From NCBI GenBank assembly GCA_964445135.1, contig CAYUJW010000030.1, forward strand, positions 1 through 12,631: 12,631 bases of DNA. Direction: 5' to 3'. The notes under the pieces are model-generated. The model was given only the letters and a program-made list of their open reading frames with translations. It made no database searches and was not told the DNA's origin. Positions 12,318 through 12,631 of this stretch are shown here, in pieces. This DNA is from JACOTV01 sp964445135 (GTDB taxonomy: Bacteria; Patescibacteriota; Microgenomatia; UBA1406; GWC2-37-13). Made by a program: the position numbers and the translations under genes. The stretch's first letter is position 1; every line of letters starts with the position of its first letter.

Positions 12318-12631
12318 TTATTTCCAGGCGGAGCAATACCCCTCGACATCCATCTTGCGTTTCATACCAGACTCATTCATATAGCGAATAGTTCCAAATA
12401 TTGGGCGTGTAAACCATGGTCTATCGTGAAGCCCAGCAATACTCCACAGAACTCCGACATATCCATTTGGATCGCGTCCATCCAACTCATACGTATCATT
12501 TAATCGTATCGCATAGTCAATAGCAATGTCCGCACTTGGCGTCCACTCAAGTATTTTTTTGGCCCAATACATCCGCATATATCCATGCATTTTCCCCGTT
12601 CTAACCATTTGGCGCTGGGCAGCATTCCACA
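12318..12631 (-). CDS. Class II CPD photolyase, C-terminal part (N-terminus beyond window)
   Basis: The last 104 residues of a class II cyclobutane pyrimidine dimer photolyase, a flavoenzyme that uses blue light to split UV-induced thymine dimers. The frame is open to the right edge, and the first codons read WNAAQRQMVRTGKMHGYMRM, the FAD-domain signature of class II enzymes. Next come YWAKKILEWT, LNDTYELDGRDPNGYVG and GLHDRPWFTRPIFGTIRYMN, all near-diagnostic. An internal ATG at 12608 is not the true start, since the signature begins upstream of it. The protein ends VEGYCSAWK, normal for the family. It converges with the DUF1801 gene. Family confident; start and cofactor residues further N-terminal are outside the window. 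Confidence 0.95.
   Translation of the reverse strand, partial: WNAAQRQMVRTGKMHGYMRMYWAKKILEWTPSADIAIDYAIRLNDTYELDGRDPNGYVGVLWSIAGLHDRPWFTRPIFGTIRYMNESGMKRKMDVEGYCSAWK

Overview
The window most resembles a chromosomal segment of a small-genome bacterium, probably of the Candidate Phyla Radiation (Patescibacteria). The assignment is inference. It rests on short, tightly packed genes, several starts with no Shine-Dalgarno but a -10-like box 6 to 15 bases upstream, a DUF4342 protein with a Lys/Ala-rich tail, and many membrane glycosyltransferases. TAA, TAG and TGA all close recognisable genes at family-typical ends, so the standard bacterial code applies.

Region 1 (1-8072) is mainly cell-envelope work. 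A GT2 glycosyltransferase (leftward, cut by the window edge) lies behind a GT39-like GT-C membrane glycosyltransferase. Divergent from them is a second GT-C-like membrane enzyme, followed by a complete MacAB-type module (adaptor, ATPase, permease). A leftward GT4 glycosyltransferase and a divergent undecaprenyl-diphosphatase (UppP) close the region. The GT2 is of the kind that charges a polyprenyl phosphate with a sugar, GT-C enzymes use such donors outside the membrane, and UppP recycles the carrier, so these genes plausibly serve one surface-glycan pathway.

Region 2 (8073-9213) holds tRNA-Ala(CGC), a VOC/COG3607-like protein and a DUF2177 membrane protein.

Region 3 (9183-10778) is the most unusual part. 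A divergent pair, a HIT-family protein and a COG1665-like nucleotidyltransferase, lies between two 38-bp imperfect direct repeats (33/38 identical, 17-bp exact core). The left repeat is the 3' end of the DUF2177 gene. The right repeat still encodes the same last residues with mostly synonymous changes. This is what integration into, or recombination at, the 3' end of a gene would leave, but no integrase is present.

Region 4 (10842-11950) is a tRNA zone: leftward tRNA-Ile with a rare UAU anticodon and tRNA-Phe(GAA), a leftward DUF4342 protein with a histone-H1-like tail, then rightward a degenerate tRNA-Gly copy directly before an intact tRNA-Gly(GCC). A DUF1801 gene begins only 4 bases after that tRNA and is probably expressed from the tRNA promoter. 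The window ends in the C-terminal part of a class II CPD photolyase.

Several promoters share one pattern: TTGNNN or similar, 18 bases, then TGnTATAcT or a close variant. There is no CRISPR array, rRNA, insertion sequence or recombinase, and no gene-free stretch above 300 bases; the largest gap between protein genes that holds no coding sequence is 8073-8329, which carries the tRNA-Ala gene and a promoter.
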